Positions 46,136-55,093 of a DNA stretch of 64,000 nucleotides are shown piece after piece. The translations under genes were made by a program, and so were the position numbers. Numbering within the stretch: the first letter of the stretch is position 1; each line of letters begins with the position of its first letter. The notes below the pieces were generated by a model that had not been told where the DNA came from, made no database searches, and worked only from the letters and a program-made list of their open reading frames with translations. The DNA lies in the NCBI GenBank assembly GCA_020161435.1, contig JAIUNV010000005.1, positions 1 to 64,000 on the forward strand, given 5' to 3'. Origin of the DNA: Bacteroidota bacterium (GTDB taxonomy: Bacteria > Bacteroidota > Bacteroidia > Chitinophagales > Chitinophagaceae).

Positions 46136-46642
46136 CTATGAAACCAGACCAGATGATTGATTTTCTGGCCACGGTATATAGGTTACAATTTCCTCCAGGT
46201 ATTGTTTGTCGGTTTCGTCAAAATGGTTGAGCAATTCACTGTCAACATCCAGCACCGCTACTACTTCTCCCTGCTTAATGACTGGCACCACAATCTCACT
46301 TTTGCTGGCACTGCTGCAGGCTATGTGTCCGGGAAATTGCTCTACGTCGGGTACAATCAGCGTCACGGCCTGTTGCCAGCTGCTGCCACATACGCCACGG
46401 CCTTTGCGGATGCGGGTGCAGGCTACCGGACCTTGAAACGGCCCGAGTACCAGTTCCTGTTCGCTATCAACGGTGTAAAAGCCCACCCACCACCAATCAA
46501 ATTGCTCCTTGAGGGCGGCGGCTACATTGGCCAAATTGGCGACCAGATTGTTTTCACCTTCCAGCAACCCTTTGATTTGAGGAATCAGCGCCTCGTATTG
46601 TTCGGCTTTGCTTCCTTTTATGATGGTTAAATCCTCTGCCAT
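46136..46642 (-). CDS. msrC: Free methionine-(R)-sulfoxide reductase (GAF-domain, fRMsr)
   Basis: A 168-residue GAF-domain enzyme that reduces free Met-R-sulfoxide with thioredoxin. The catalytic pattern is present: GPVACTRIRKGRGVCG with two Cys (about residues 74 and 84) and FPGHIACSSASKSEIVVPV with the third (about 108), then VLDVDSE. Length and spacing match MsrC/YebR. The -7 element TACCTTTG lies 20 bases before the ATG. Cytoplasmic role in oxidative damage repair. Confidence 0.88.
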   Translation of the reverse strand: MAEDLTIIKGSKAEQYEALIPQIKGLLEGENNLVANLANVAAALKEQFDWWWVGFYTVDSEQELVLGPFQGPVACTRIRKGRGVCGSSWQQAVTLIVPDVEQFPGHIACSSASKSEIVVPVIKQGEVVAVLDVDSELLNHFDETDKQYLEEIVTYIPWPENQSSGLVS

Positions 46643-46661
46643 TGTTTTATTTTTTGCCGGG

Positions 46662-46669
46662 CAAAGGTA
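46662..46669 (-). promoter_or_regulatory. -7 element for msrC
   Basis: Minus strand TACCTTTG, an exact TAnnTTTG match and the same octamer as at gcdH. Confidence 0.45.
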
Positions 46670-46760
46670 GCTGGAAGCATGGGTAAACTACTGTGTATAA
46701 GTCGTGAATAAAATCGAAATTTTGGGGGAAGATTTCCCTGCATAAATTAATGCCAACGGG

Positions 46761-46768
46761 TATTTTTG
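46761..46768 (+). promoter_or_regulatory. Candidate -7 element for smc
   Basis: TATTTTTG matches TAnnTTTG, 70 bases before the GTG start of smc; no -33 at the best spacing. Confidence 0.4.
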
Positions 46769-46837
46769 GCAACTTGCCCCTTGTGGAGCCTGGGCGGCCA
46801 GCTGCCCAACAATACTGATTCAAAAAAAGGAGTTACT

Positions 46838-49800
46838 GTGCGTCTTAAAAGTTTGGAAATCAAAGGGTTCAAAAGTTTTGCTGATAAAACCATTGTCAAC
46901 TTCGATGAGGGGATTACGGGCATTATCGGGCCCAATGGTTGTGGCAAAAGCAATATCGTAGACAGCATCCGCTGGGTAATTGGTGAGCAAAAAATCAGCA
47001 ACCTGCGTAGTGAAAACCTCGACAGCTTGGTGTTCAATGGCTCCAAAAGCCGGAGTGCCAGCGGTTTGGCAGAGGTGAGTCTGACCTTTGAAAACACCCG
47101 CAACCTGCTTCCAACAGAGTTTAATACAGTAACTATCACCCGTCGTTTCTACAAAAACGGTGATAGCGAATACCGCCTAAACGATGTACAATGTCGACTC
47201 AAAGACATCCACAACTTGTTTTTGGATACCGGTGTTTCTACCGACAGCTACGCTATCATTGAGTTGGGCATGGTAGATGACATCATCAAGGACAAGGACA
47301 ACAGCCGCCGCAAGATGCTGGAGCAGGCCGCTGGTATCTCCATTTACAAAACACGTAAAAAGGAAGCCAAATTGAAGCTGGATGCCACCGAACAGGATCT
47401 GGCTCGCATCGAGGACTTATTGTTCGAAATTAACAATCAGCTGAAAGCACTTGAAAATCAGGCTAAAAAGGCAGAAAAGTATTATGAAATCAAGAAGGAT
47501 TACCGGGAGGTAAGCATAGAACTGGCCAAGGCGGCGCTTGAAGGTTTTCATGTACAGTACAAAGAACTGAACGAACAACAGGCAACCGAAACCGACAAGC
47601 GAACCGAGCTGGAGGCAACCATTGCCACCGAAGAAGCTGCAATTGAAGCCGACCGGCTCGGCTTTATAGAACAGGAAAAAGCCCTGCAAAGCATGCAGCA
47701 GGCTTTCAACCAGATGCTCCAAAACCTGCGCCTCAAGGAAAACGATAAAAACCTGGCACAACAGCAGCTCAAGTTTTTGTCGGAGAAAGAAGAGAGTCTG
47801 AAAGACTTTTTGCAGCGGAGTGAAGGTCAGCTCGAAAGCCTGCGGGACGGCGTACTGCACACGCAGGAGCAAATGGCAGACGAAAAGGAAAAGCTGGGTG
47901 GCATTCAGCAGCAGCTGGATGAATTGAAAGCCGTGCTGGAAGAAAAGCGGTCGGTGTACGATGCCCGCCGGGCCGAACTCGATGAAAGTCGATCCTCACT
48001 CCAGGGCCTGCAGCGCCAGCAGTTTGACGCCGAAAAGCAGGTGGCTGTGGCCGATACTTCTATTGCCAACCTGCAGCGCAGCATCATGCAATTGCAGGAT
48101 GAACAAGAGCAGCGGAAGTCTGAAATTCAAAAAGTTGAACGGGAAAAAGAAGAGCGGGAAGCCGACGAAAGAGATAAGAAGCAGTTTTTGGAGCAGCTCC
48201 GCCAGCAGCATGAGCAAACCAAAGAGCAAATTTTGGCCGGACAGGGCGAAATGGAGAAGCTCCGCAGCCAGCTGATTGAAGAAAACCGCAAATTCGATCA
48301 GAAAAAGAACGAGTTCGACCTGCTGAAAAGCCTGATTGACAGCATGGAGGGCTACCCCGATTCGGTGAAGTTTTTACACAACAATGCCAACTGGAACCAC
48401 CATTCACCCATCCTCAGCGACATTATCTATGTGAAGGAACAGTACAGGGCTGCGGTTGAAAATGTGCTGGAGCCCTACCTCAATTACTATGTGGTAGGAG
48501 ATTTGAAGGAAGGTATGCAGGCGGTTAATCTGTTGGATGCCAACCAGAAAGGAAAGGCCAACTTCTTTTTGCTCGACCAGATTAATGCCTTTGTAGAAAG
48601 CGACCGCCGCAATACCAATACGGCGCATGGCCTGTTTTTACCTGGGGCCATACCAGCCATGGATGTTATAGAAGTGGATGCCCGCTACCGCAACCTGGCC
48701 CTGCACTTGCTGGGCAATGTGTTCATTGCCGAAGATGAATCGGTGTTGGAAAACAGCAGCGGCCACATTGTGCTCGAAAAATCGGGCAAATATGTAAAGG
48801 GCAAATACACCCTCACTGGTGGTAGCGTAGGCTTGTTTGAAGGAAAGAAAATTGGCCGGGCAAAGAATTTAGAAAAACTGCAAAAAGAGATTGAAAGTCA
48901 ATCAGTAATAGTAGACGACCTGAAGCAGCGAATTAGCAAAAAACATGCTGAAGTATTGGGCTTTAATGAGCAGCTGAAAGAAAGTGCCATCCGCCAGACA
49001 GAGCAGGAAATATTGCAACTGACCAATGCGGTGTTTGCAGCGCAAAACAAACGGGAAAACCTGCTGGCTTCTCAAAGCAGCGCTGCAGGACGTATCGAAA
49101 ACTTCCAATTGCAGTTGCTTGATCAGCAGGATGCCATTGCCGATGTGCGGGAAAAACTCACCGGATTGAATGCGGACCTGCAGCAATTGCTGGCCACCAT
49201 TCAAACACGGGAAGACTTTTACAAACTGGCTGAAGCCGAATACCAGCAGGCTGCCGGGCAATACAATGAGGGCAACCTCAACCTTACCCGCCAGCAAAGC
49301 AAAATCAACTCGCTGGAACAGGAGCTCAACTTTAAACAGCAGCAGGTATTCAACCTCGAAAAGCAGATAGACGAAAGCACTGCCCAACTGAGCCAGGCGG
49401 CGGAGCTAATGATAAGCAACCGCGACAACCTCGAAGTGCTGAACGGCGAATTGGTAGAGCTGATGCGGAAAAAAGAGGAGGACGAAAAAGCCCTCAATGA
49501 AGCTGACCAGGCTTACTACAACCACCGCAACCACTTGCAGGAGCGGGAGAGTGAACTGCGCCACAAAACCAAAGCCCGTGAGCACATCGACCATCTGCTC
49601 AACGAAATAAAAGACCAACTGAACAACCTGAAGTTGCAATTAGCCGGTATGAAAGAACGCCTCGATGTGGAGTTTAAAATCAACATTGAAGAGGTGATAG
49701 ACCAGCCTCGTAACAGCGAAACACCTCAGGAAGAACTGCAGGCACAGGTGGACCGCATGAAGAAACGCCTCGAGAACCTGGGTGAAGTCAACCCCACGGC

Positions 49801-50383
49801 AATAGAAGCCTTCCAGGAAATGAAAAAGCGCTACGAATTCATTCTGGAACAGAAGAACGACCTGGTAGATGCCAAGGAAAGCCTGTTGCAAACCATTCAG
49901 GAAGTGGAGGCAACAGCGAATCAGCAGTTTCTGGAAACCTTTAATAAAGTGCGGGAAAACTTCCAGAAGGTATTTAAGGCCCTCTTTACCGAAGAGGACA
50001 CCTGCGACATGATTCTGGAAAATCCGGAGAACCTGGCCGAAACCAGCATCGACATTTTGGCGAAGCCCAAGGGCAAGCGACCATCATCTATTACCCAACT
50101 GAGTGGTGGTGAAAAAACACTGACCGCTACGGCATTGCTCTTCGCCATTTACCTCATTAAGCCTGCGCCGTTCTGTATCCTCGATGAGGTGGACGCCCCG
50201 CTGGACGATGCCAACGTAGGTAAGTTTACCAACATGATCCGCCAATTCAGCGAAAACAGCCAGTTCATCATCGTCACCCACAACAAGCAAACCATGGGTG
50301 CGGTGGACGTGATTTATGGCGTAACCATGCAGGAAGCTGGCGTAAGCAAGCTGGTGCCGGTGGATTTCAGGAGCCTGAATTGA
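46838..50383 (+). CDS. smc: Chromosome segregation SMC protein, GTG start
   Basis: An 1,181-residue condensin ATPase. Walker A GPNGCGKSN is at residues 31-39. Two long coiled coils (about 170-500 and 670-1000) surround the hinge (about 510-660; SVKFLHNNANWNHHSPILSD). The C-terminal signature LSGGEKTLTATALLFAIY (about 1087) and Walker B FCILDEVDAPLDD (about 1113) complete the head. I choose the GTG at 46838 because the protein family begins (M)RLKSLEIKGFKSF, and a Shine-Dalgarno-like AAAGGAG sits 5 bases before it; such an RBS is rare in Bacteroidota. The longer frame from 46766 has no family match. scpA/scpB are not in the window. Confidence 0.95.
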   Translation: MRLKSLEIKGFKSFADKTIVNFDEGITGIIGPNGCGKSNIVDSIRWVIGEQKISNLRSENLDSLVFNGSKSRSASGLAEVSLTFENTRNLLPTEFNTVTITRRFYKNGDSEYRLNDVQCRLKDIHNLFLDTGVSTDSYAIIELGMVDDIIKDKDNSRRKMLEQAAGISIYKTRKKEAKLKLDATEQDLARIEDLLFEINNQLKALENQAKKAEKYYEIKKDYREVSIELAKAALEGFHVQYKELNEQQATETDKRTELEATIATEEAAIEADRLGFIEQEKALQSMQQAFNQMLQNLRLKENDKNLAQQQLKFLSEKEESLKDFLQRSEGQLESLRDGVLHTQEQMADEKEKLGGIQQQLDELKAVLEEKRSVYDARRAELDESRSSLQGLQRQQFDAEKQVAVADTSIANLQRSIMQLQDEQEQRKSEIQKVEREKEEREADERDKKQFLEQLRQQHEQTKEQILAGQGEMEKLRSQLIEENRKFDQKKNEFDLLKSLIDSMEGYPDSVKFLHNNANWNHHSPILSDIIYVKEQYRAAVENVLEPYLNYYVVGDLKEGMQAVNLLDANQKGKANFFLLDQINAFVESDRRNTNTAHGLFLPGAIPAMDVIEVDARYRNLALHLLGNVFIAEDESVLENSSGHIVLEKSGKYVKGKYTLTGGSVGLFEGKKIGRAKNLEKLQKEIESQSVIVDDLKQRISKKHAEVLGFNEQLKESAIRQTEQEILQLTNAVFAAQNKRENLLASQSSAAGRIENFQLQLLDQQDAIADVREKLTGLNADLQQLLATIQTREDFYKLAEAEYQQAAGQYNEGNLNLTRQQSKINSLEQELNFKQQQVFNLEKQIDESTAQLSQAAELMISNRDNLEVLNGELVELMRKKEEDEKALNEADQAYYNHRNHLQERESELRHKTKAREHIDHLLNEIKDQLNNLKLQLAGMKERLDVEFKINIEEVIDQPRNSETPQEELQAQVDRMKKRLENLGEVNPTAIEAFQEMKKRYEFILEQKNDLVDAKESLLQTIQEVEATANQQFLETFNKVRENFQKVFKALFTEEDTCDMILENPENLAETSIDILAKPKGKRPSSITQLSGGEKTLTATALLFAIYLIKPAPFCILDEVDAPLDDANVGKFTNMIRQFSENSQFIIVTHNKQTMGAVDVIYGVTMQEAGVSKLVPVDFRSLN

Positions 50384-50776
50384 GGAAATAAAGAATAAGA
50401 AACAGAAAATAAGAATTAAGAAAGTCGGGGGAATGATGAATGCTGAATGTTGAATTCGGAATGAAGAAATCATTTAGAGCTAAAGGCTGTGTGCTTCTTT
50501 GTGTATCCATTGCGCCTTTTTGGTTCAAAATCCTCCGTTTTCCTCAGTTTGTACTCCTCCGCCTCTGTGGTTTACTAAACCGCTATAAATTCCCACAGGG
50601 CTTGTTTGCTAATCTCTTCTGCTTTTATTTTTGCAACATGCTTGCCCACGAATACATTTTCCTCATCAGTACACTGGCCATGGATGCCCGATAGCACCCT
50701 GCTATTGCCAGCCCCGTTGAAGTGGGCCGTTTTATTGTATTCTCTTTTTTACTGACTGATTCAAAACTGTATTGAT
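50384..50776. other. Gene-free spacer between smc and hpd
   Basis: A 393-base stretch with no convincing gene. It starts with low-complexity GAATGATGAAT-type repeats (50430-50465), also seen at 16745 and 61200, and continues as AT-rich sequence. A possible 84-residue frame at 50440 has no signal or domain, and I treat it as chance. Confidence 0.6.
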
Positions 50777-51910
50777 ATGGAAACTGCTGTACAAAGCCGT
50801 TTGCAGGATGCTGCCATCAACGATTTTTTGCCCCTGCAGGGCACCGATTATGTTGAGTTTTATGTGGGCAATGCCAAGCAGGCCGCCCATTATTATTTGA
50901 GTGCATTTGGTTTTCAGGCCTTGGCCTATGCCGGCCCCGAAACCGGTGTAAAGGACAAAGTTAGCTATGTGGTGCGCCAGCACAAACTCACCTTCATGCT
51001 CACCACGCCATTGCGGGCTGGCAATCCCATTGCCGATCATGTGGACAAGCACGGCGATGGCGTGAAAACCCTGGCGCTACGGGTAGATGATGCGGCCGAT
51101 GCCTGGCTGCAAACTACCAGCCGCGGTGCCCAAAGCTACCTCGAGCCGCAAACCCTCACCGATGATGCGGGTACTGTGGTGCTCAGCGGCATTCATACCT
51201 ATGGCGATACTGTGCATCTATTTGTGGAACGAAAAAATTATGCCGGTGTTTTCATGCCGGGCTTCCGGGCTTGGAGCAATCCGCATTTTGCCCCCACCGA
51301 TACTGGCCTGTTGTACGTAGACCACTGTGTGGGCAATGTAGGCTGGAACCAAATGAACAAGTGGGTAGGCTTTTACGAAAATGTGATGGGTTTTCGCAAT
51401 ATCCTCAGCTTCGATGACAACGATATTTCTACCGAATACTCTGCCTTGATGAGCAAGGTTATGAGCAACGGAAATGGCTTTGTGAAGTTTCCCATCAACG
51501 AGCCGGCCGAGGGCAAAAAGAAAAGCCAGGTAGAAGAGTACCTCGAATTTTATGATGGTGAGGGCTGCCAGCATGTGGCACTCGCTACCAACGATATTGT
51601 AGCTACGGTTCGGGAATTGCGCAGCCGTGGGGTAGATTTTTTGCAAGTGCCCACCAGCTATTACGATGACTTGCTCAGCCGTGTTGGGCACATTGATGAA
51701 GACCTCGAGCCACTCAAGGAACTCGGCATATTGGTAGACCGCGATGATGAAGGATACCTGTTGCAACTCTTCAGCAAGCCCGTACAAGACAGACCCACTT
51801 TATTCTTCGAAATCATTCAGCGCAAGGGTGCCAAGAGCTTTGGCAAAGGCAATTTTAAAGCCTTGTTTGAAGCGATTGAAAGAGAGCAAGAGGCGAGAGG
51901 GAACTTGTAA
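50777..51910 (+). CDS. hpd: 4-hydroxyphenylpyruvate dioxygenase
   Basis: A 377-residue non-haem iron enzyme that turns 4-hydroxyphenylpyruvate into homogentisate in tyrosine breakdown. The 2-His-1-Glu facial triad is visible: His in YVDHCVGNV (about residue 181), His in GCQHVALAT (about 265) and Glu in LFFEIIQRKG (about 345). Both vicinal-oxygen-chelate halves are present (DYVEFYVGNAKQA at the start). Length matches the family. Transcribed alone on the plus strand; the homogentisate dioxygenase gene is not next to it. Confidence 0.93.
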   Translation: METAVQSRLQDAAINDFLPLQGTDYVEFYVGNAKQAAHYYLSAFGFQALAYAGPETGVKDKVSYVVRQHKLTFMLTTPLRAGNPIADHVDKHGDGVKTLALRVDDAADAWLQTTSRGAQSYLEPQTLTDDAGTVVLSGIHTYGDTVHLFVERKNYAGVFMPGFRAWSNPHFAPTDTGLLYVDHCVGNVGWNQMNKWVGFYENVMGFRNILSFDDNDISTEYSALMSKVMSNGNGFVKFPINEPAEGKKKSQVEEYLEFYDGEGCQHVALATNDIVATVRELRSRGVDFLQVPTSYYDDLLSRVGHIDEDLEPLKELGILVDRDDEGYLLQLFSKPVQDRPTLFFEIIQRKGAKSFGKGNFKALFEAIEREQEARGNL

Positions 51911-51983
51911 GCCTGTACGGATGAACTTTACAAAAAGTGTGAGCCAATTAGTTGATGTATTCATTAGCTAATTGGCTCATTTG

Positions 51984-52712
51984 CTAATGAGTTAATTGTT
52001 TTGCCATCCGTAATGAATGCTTCAGGCTGTGGGTGGTAGTGCCATCGCTATGGGTGATAACAATGTACTGAACGCCCTTGCATTTACGCTGCACATTTTT
52101 TAGTGTACTGTAGTAGGCAGCTGCGTTGGCATCACCCATGTAGCCCAGAGTTTCATTGTCGAGTCCTTTGATGAGGCAGCCGCCGTACAATAATTGAGCA
52201 TCTTTAAACCATACCACAATATTATCTGGTGTGTGGCCCTCGCCGGGGTAGTAGGTTTCAAAGCGGTGTTGCCCAATCGTAAACACTGTATCGCCAGCCA
52301 TGAGATGCGATGCCTGCGGTTTGTTGTTTTTTCTGCTCCAGCCATCTGTTTGCACAGTGGTGTAGGTAGCTATGCCTTTGCTGTTGAAGTAATTAAGGCC
52401 GGCGGTTTTATCGCTATGCCAGTGCGTAGCAATACATATTACCACAGGTTGCTGATGCCGGGCCATGATACTGTCCAGCAGTGGCTGGCACTGGGTGCTG
52501 TCCCAAGGTGAATCGAGCAGCACCACGCCTTTATTGGTTACCACATACATGCCATTGGCCGGAATGTATTTGCCTTCGTACAGGTTGTATGTGGTGTAGC
52601 TATAAAAATCGCCGGTGATGGATGTGATGCGGAGCGGGGCCTGCTGAGCCGCAACTTGTGTACTGCTTTGAGTTAGAAATAGCAGAACGGGAATTAATTT
52701 CAGAAATTTCAT
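51984..52712 (-). CDS. Subclass B1-like metallo-beta-lactamase
   Basis: A 242-residue exported zinc hydrolase. Signal peptide MKFLKLIPVLLFLTQSSTQV. All six subclass B1 metal ligands are visible in order: ATHWHSDKTAG gives His, His and Asp (about residues 96-100); GEGHTPDNIVVW gives His (about 160); YGGCLIKG gives Cys (about 178); VITHSDGTT gives His (about 219). Length and ligand set resemble chromosomal B1 enzymes of Flavobacteriia and Chitinophagales (such as IND or BlaB). The last ligand sits in an unusual THSDG, where many relatives have GHD or GHG. Beta-lactam hydrolysis is likely by family but unproven. Confidence 0.85.
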   Translation of the reverse strand: MKFLKLIPVLLFLTQSSTQVAAQQAPLRITSITGDFYSYTTYNLYEGKYIPANGMYVVTNKGVVLLDSPWDSTQCQPLLDSIMARHQQPVVICIATHWHSDKTAGLNYFNSKGIATYTTVQTDGWSRKNNKPQASHLMAGDTVFTIGQHRFETYYPGEGHTPDNIVVWFKDAQLLYGGCLIKGLDNETLGYMGDANAAAYYSTLKNVQRKCKGVQYIVITHSDGTTTHSLKHSLRMAKQLTH

Positions 52713-52733
52713 TTAAAGGAATTAAAAGTGAGA

Positions 52734-52895
52734 CTATTCGATGGTGCTTTTTTCCTCCTCTTCTTCAGGATTTCTATTACGACGAAGCAATTTTCTGATT
52801 TGATATTTCCTATTGTAAGTTTCATCTAGTGCATAGGCTGGAACGAAACCGATAATCCAAAAGATCAGTGAAGAGAGTGTAGAAAAATCATACAT
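52734..52895 (-). CDS. Small membrane ORF overlapping the upstream gene
   Basis: A 53-residue frame from an ATG at 52895: one hydrophobic segment (LSSLIFWIIGFVPAYAL), then a very charged tail (RKYQIRKLLRRNRNPEEEEE). It overlaps the 3' end of the 52865-53278 gene by 31 bases in another frame. It could be a translationally coupled small gene or the shifted C-terminus of that gene. Amino-acid make-up (membrane helix then Arg-rich then Glu-rich) looks biological. No family recognised. Confidence 0.4.
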   Translation of the reverse strand: MYDFSTLSSLIFWIIGFVPAYALDETYNRKYQIRKLLRRNRNPEEEEEKSTIE

Positions 52896-53278
52896 GGCAC
52901 AACAAATCCTGAAAGCATAAATACGATGAAACCAATGAGTGAATAATAGTTGGCTTGCAGGAGTTTTAATACATACCCATCATCTCTAAAGTTTTGTTTG
53001 AAAGGAAAATTGATCAATGGAATCCAGATAAAATAAAAAAGGTGTTTTTGTAAAATGGTTAAATCATCAGATATGTTTCGTTGAATGTAGCCTACAGCTT
53101 CGTCAACTAAATCTTCTTTATGTCCTTTAATATCCTCTTCACTAATTTTTCTTGAAGAAAGCTCTTGAAAAGCGATGGAGACAGCTAAATCTGAATAGTC
53201 AAACTTATTGTCAATTATTTCAAGCAGCTCCTTGGTGCTGAGTGCAGCGTATTTGGTTTTTAATTCTTCTGGTGACAT
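52865..53278 (-). CDS. Hypothetical membrane protein
   Basis: A 137-residue AT-rich gene. The soluble N-terminus (MSPEELKTKYAALSTKELLE, then ISEEDIKGHKEDLVDE) is followed by two membrane segments (LFYFIWIPLINFPF and YYSLIGFIVFMLSGFVVP). The N-terminal helical part resembles the short domain found before membrane spans in other Bacteroidota unknowns (L-x-E-I-I-D-N-K-x-Y). It overlaps the small ORF at 52734. Function not known. Confidence 0.6.
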   Translation of the reverse strand: MSPEELKTKYAALSTKELLEIIDNKFDYSDLAVSIAFQELSSRKISEEDIKGHKEDLVDEAVGYIQRNISDDLTILQKHLFYFIWIPLINFPFKQNFRDDGYVLKLLQANYYSLIGFIVFMLSGFVVPCMIFLHSLH

Positions 53279-53503
53279 TTATGAGACTTTGGTATTACTA
53301 CTTGAATGAAATGAAAAGTTCTCCTGACGTATCAAATATAAACTTTTGGGTAAATGTTTCTTGCATGAATAATTCGATGCGAGCCTAATCTACGAATGAT
53401 ACAAGAAGGGCTTGTATTATCCAATTTTACCATCTATCTAACTGCTGATGTACAAACATGACATCATTTTTTAAACCCTCAACCCAACAACAACAAGAAA
53501 AAA

Positions 53504-53998
53504 ATGCTTGCCATCTGTGGGATGGCCCTGCTGGCATTGGTTGCTTGTAAGCAACCAGCCACCAGCTCCGAAACGGCTACCGCACCTACGCCTGCTGCCA
53601 TGCCCGATTTTCCTTATGCCATTGAACACCCCGACAACTGGGTACCCGGCAATCTGAACAATGTGGTGACCGTAATGAAAGGCCTGAAGGCTTGGGAAAA
53701 CAACGATATCGACGGCTGCGTAGCCGAATTTGCCGACAGTGCGATGATCGAATTTGATGGGTTAGATGCCAAGATGGGGAAAGACAGTTTAAAAGCCTTT
53801 TTCGCCGGCGGAAGAGCCCAGTTTAAGTCCGTTCAAATTGTGATGAATGACTGGGAGTCCGTTATTTCAAAGGATAAAAAAGACGAGTATGTATCATTGT
53901 GGTACAAGCAAATTGTAACCGACAACAATGGTAAGGTGGATTCATTTCAGGTGATGAACGATGCCAAAATTGAGAATGGAAAAAATACTCCTCAATGA
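53504..53998 (+). CDS. NTF2/SnoaL-like lipoprotein with a 3' frameshift
   Basis: A 164-residue predicted lipoprotein (MLAICGMALLALVAC, lipobox Cys at 15). A Thr/Ala/Pro linker leads to an NTF2-like cone domain (NNVVTVMKGLKAWENNDIDG, AEFADSAMIEFDG, KDSLKAFFAGGRAQF). The frame stops early after KIENGKNTPQ. If one A is removed from the six-A run at 53980-53985, the reading continues as KIENGK ILLNEKIRRYGTRKYTPV and stops at 54041, just before a terminator. The gene is thus either frameshifted or carries a sequencing error. SnoaL-like proteins bind small hydrophobic ligands; the substrate is unknown. Confidence 0.7.
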   Translation: MLAICGMALLALVACKQPATSSETATAPTPAAMPDFPYAIEHPDNWVPGNLNNVVTVMKGLKAWENNDIDGCVAEFADSAMIEFDGLDAKMGKDSLKAFFAGGRAQFKSVQIVMNDWESVISKDKKDEYVSLWYKQIVTDNNGKVDSFQVMNDAKIENGKNTPQ

Positions 53999-54050
53999 AA
54001 AAATCAGGCGGTATGGTACCAGAAAATATACTCCTGTGTAACTGAAAAGC

Positions 54051-54083
54051 AAAAGGCGCTGAGCATTCCTCGGCGCCTTTTTA
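54051..54083 (+). terminator. Terminator after the lipoprotein gene
   Basis: AAAAGGCGC / GCGCCTTTTT stem ending in a T run. It lies 9 bases after the restored stop at 54041, which supports the idea that the intact gene ended there. Confidence 0.8.
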
Positions 54084-54183
54084 TGTTGAAGACTTTGGAT
54101 GTTTTTTTTAGTAAGCCATTACTTCTTTTTTCGATGCGGCAAAATGAATACCGCTGATGCAATTCTTTGAAACGCCACTTCAA

Positions 54184-54885
54184 TTACACTTTCACCCCAA
54201 ACAAATAACCCACTACGGCCGACAGTACCATGGCAATGGTACCCCAGATGGTAATGCGTAATACCGATTTGAAAATGCCGGAGCCACCAGTTTTGGCAGC
54301 TATACTTCCCAAAACAAAGAGAAATACAATGGTGAATCCGTACAACCAGTATTCCATGCCTTTTACCGGGGCAAACAATGCCACCAGCATGGGCATTACA
54401 CCACCAACTGTAAATGCAGCGCCAGAAGCAAAGGCCGCCTGCAACGGATTGGCCTGGCTGATTTCATTGATGCCCAACTCATCCCGAACATGTGCCCCCA
54501 AAGCATCCGCTTCAGTAAGCTCTTTGGCTACCTGCAGAGCTGTTTCTTTTTTCAAACCCCGCCTTTCATAAATCTGTGCCAGTATCTGTAGTTCTTCTTC
54601 AGGCATTTCTTCCAGTTCTTTTTTCTCCCGTTCTATGTCGGCGTGTTCTATGTCGGTTTGCGAACTCACCGATACATACTCACCTGCCGCCATAGATAAA
54701 GCACCCGCCACCAAGCCGGCCACAGCTGCCAGCACAATTGGCTCCCGGCTATTGCTGGCTGCCGCTATACCAATGGCCAAACTGGAAATAGAAATGATGC
54801 CATCGTTGGCGCCGAGCACTGCTGCCCGCAACCAATTGCTGCGGTGGATATAATGACTGTCGAGGTAATTGTCGATGGTAAGCAT
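54184..54885 (-). CDS. VIT1/CCC1-family divalent metal transporter
   Basis: A 233-residue inner-membrane transporter for Fe2+ or Mn2+. Family features are RSNWLRAAVLGANDGIISISS (residue 13), GLVAGALSMAAGEYVSVSSQ (about 60) with the metal-path Met and Glu, then a cytoplasmic Glu-rich loop (DIEREKKELEEMPEEELQ) typical of bacterial forms and three C-terminal helices. I start at 54885 (MLTIDNYLDSHYIHRS) because residues before it are not conserved. Divergent from the L,D-transpeptidase gene. Confidence 0.88.
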   Translation of the reverse strand: MLTIDNYLDSHYIHRSNWLRAAVLGANDGIISISSLAIGIAAASNSREPIVLAAVAGLVAGALSMAAGEYVSVSSQTDIEHADIEREKKELEEMPEEELQILAQIYERRGLKKETALQVAKELTEADALGAHVRDELGINEISQANPLQAAFASGAAFTVGGVMPMLVALFAPVKGMEYWLYGFTIVFLFVLGSIAAKTGGSGIFKSVLRITIWGTIAMVLSAVVGYLFGVKV

Positions 54886-55093
54886 AACAAAATCATTTAC
54901 AAGAGAAAATGCCAATAACACTTTTACAATCGCATGAAGTTACGATAGCATGCCGGAAGAGGGGGTTGTATCATTTTTCCCCCGAGTTGCCAAAGCGGTG
55001 CAAAAGCCTGCTACCCGGTTGGCGATTCCTGTAATTTTGCCCCGATATTTTCGTTTTGGTATGTCAAACGCAAACCGCATGCAGGGTGCAAGA

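Noticed and set aside
50440..50694. An 84-residue frame downstream of smc
   Set aside because: It begins in low-complexity repeats, is rich in Cys and Phe without a plausible topology, and has no recognisable family.
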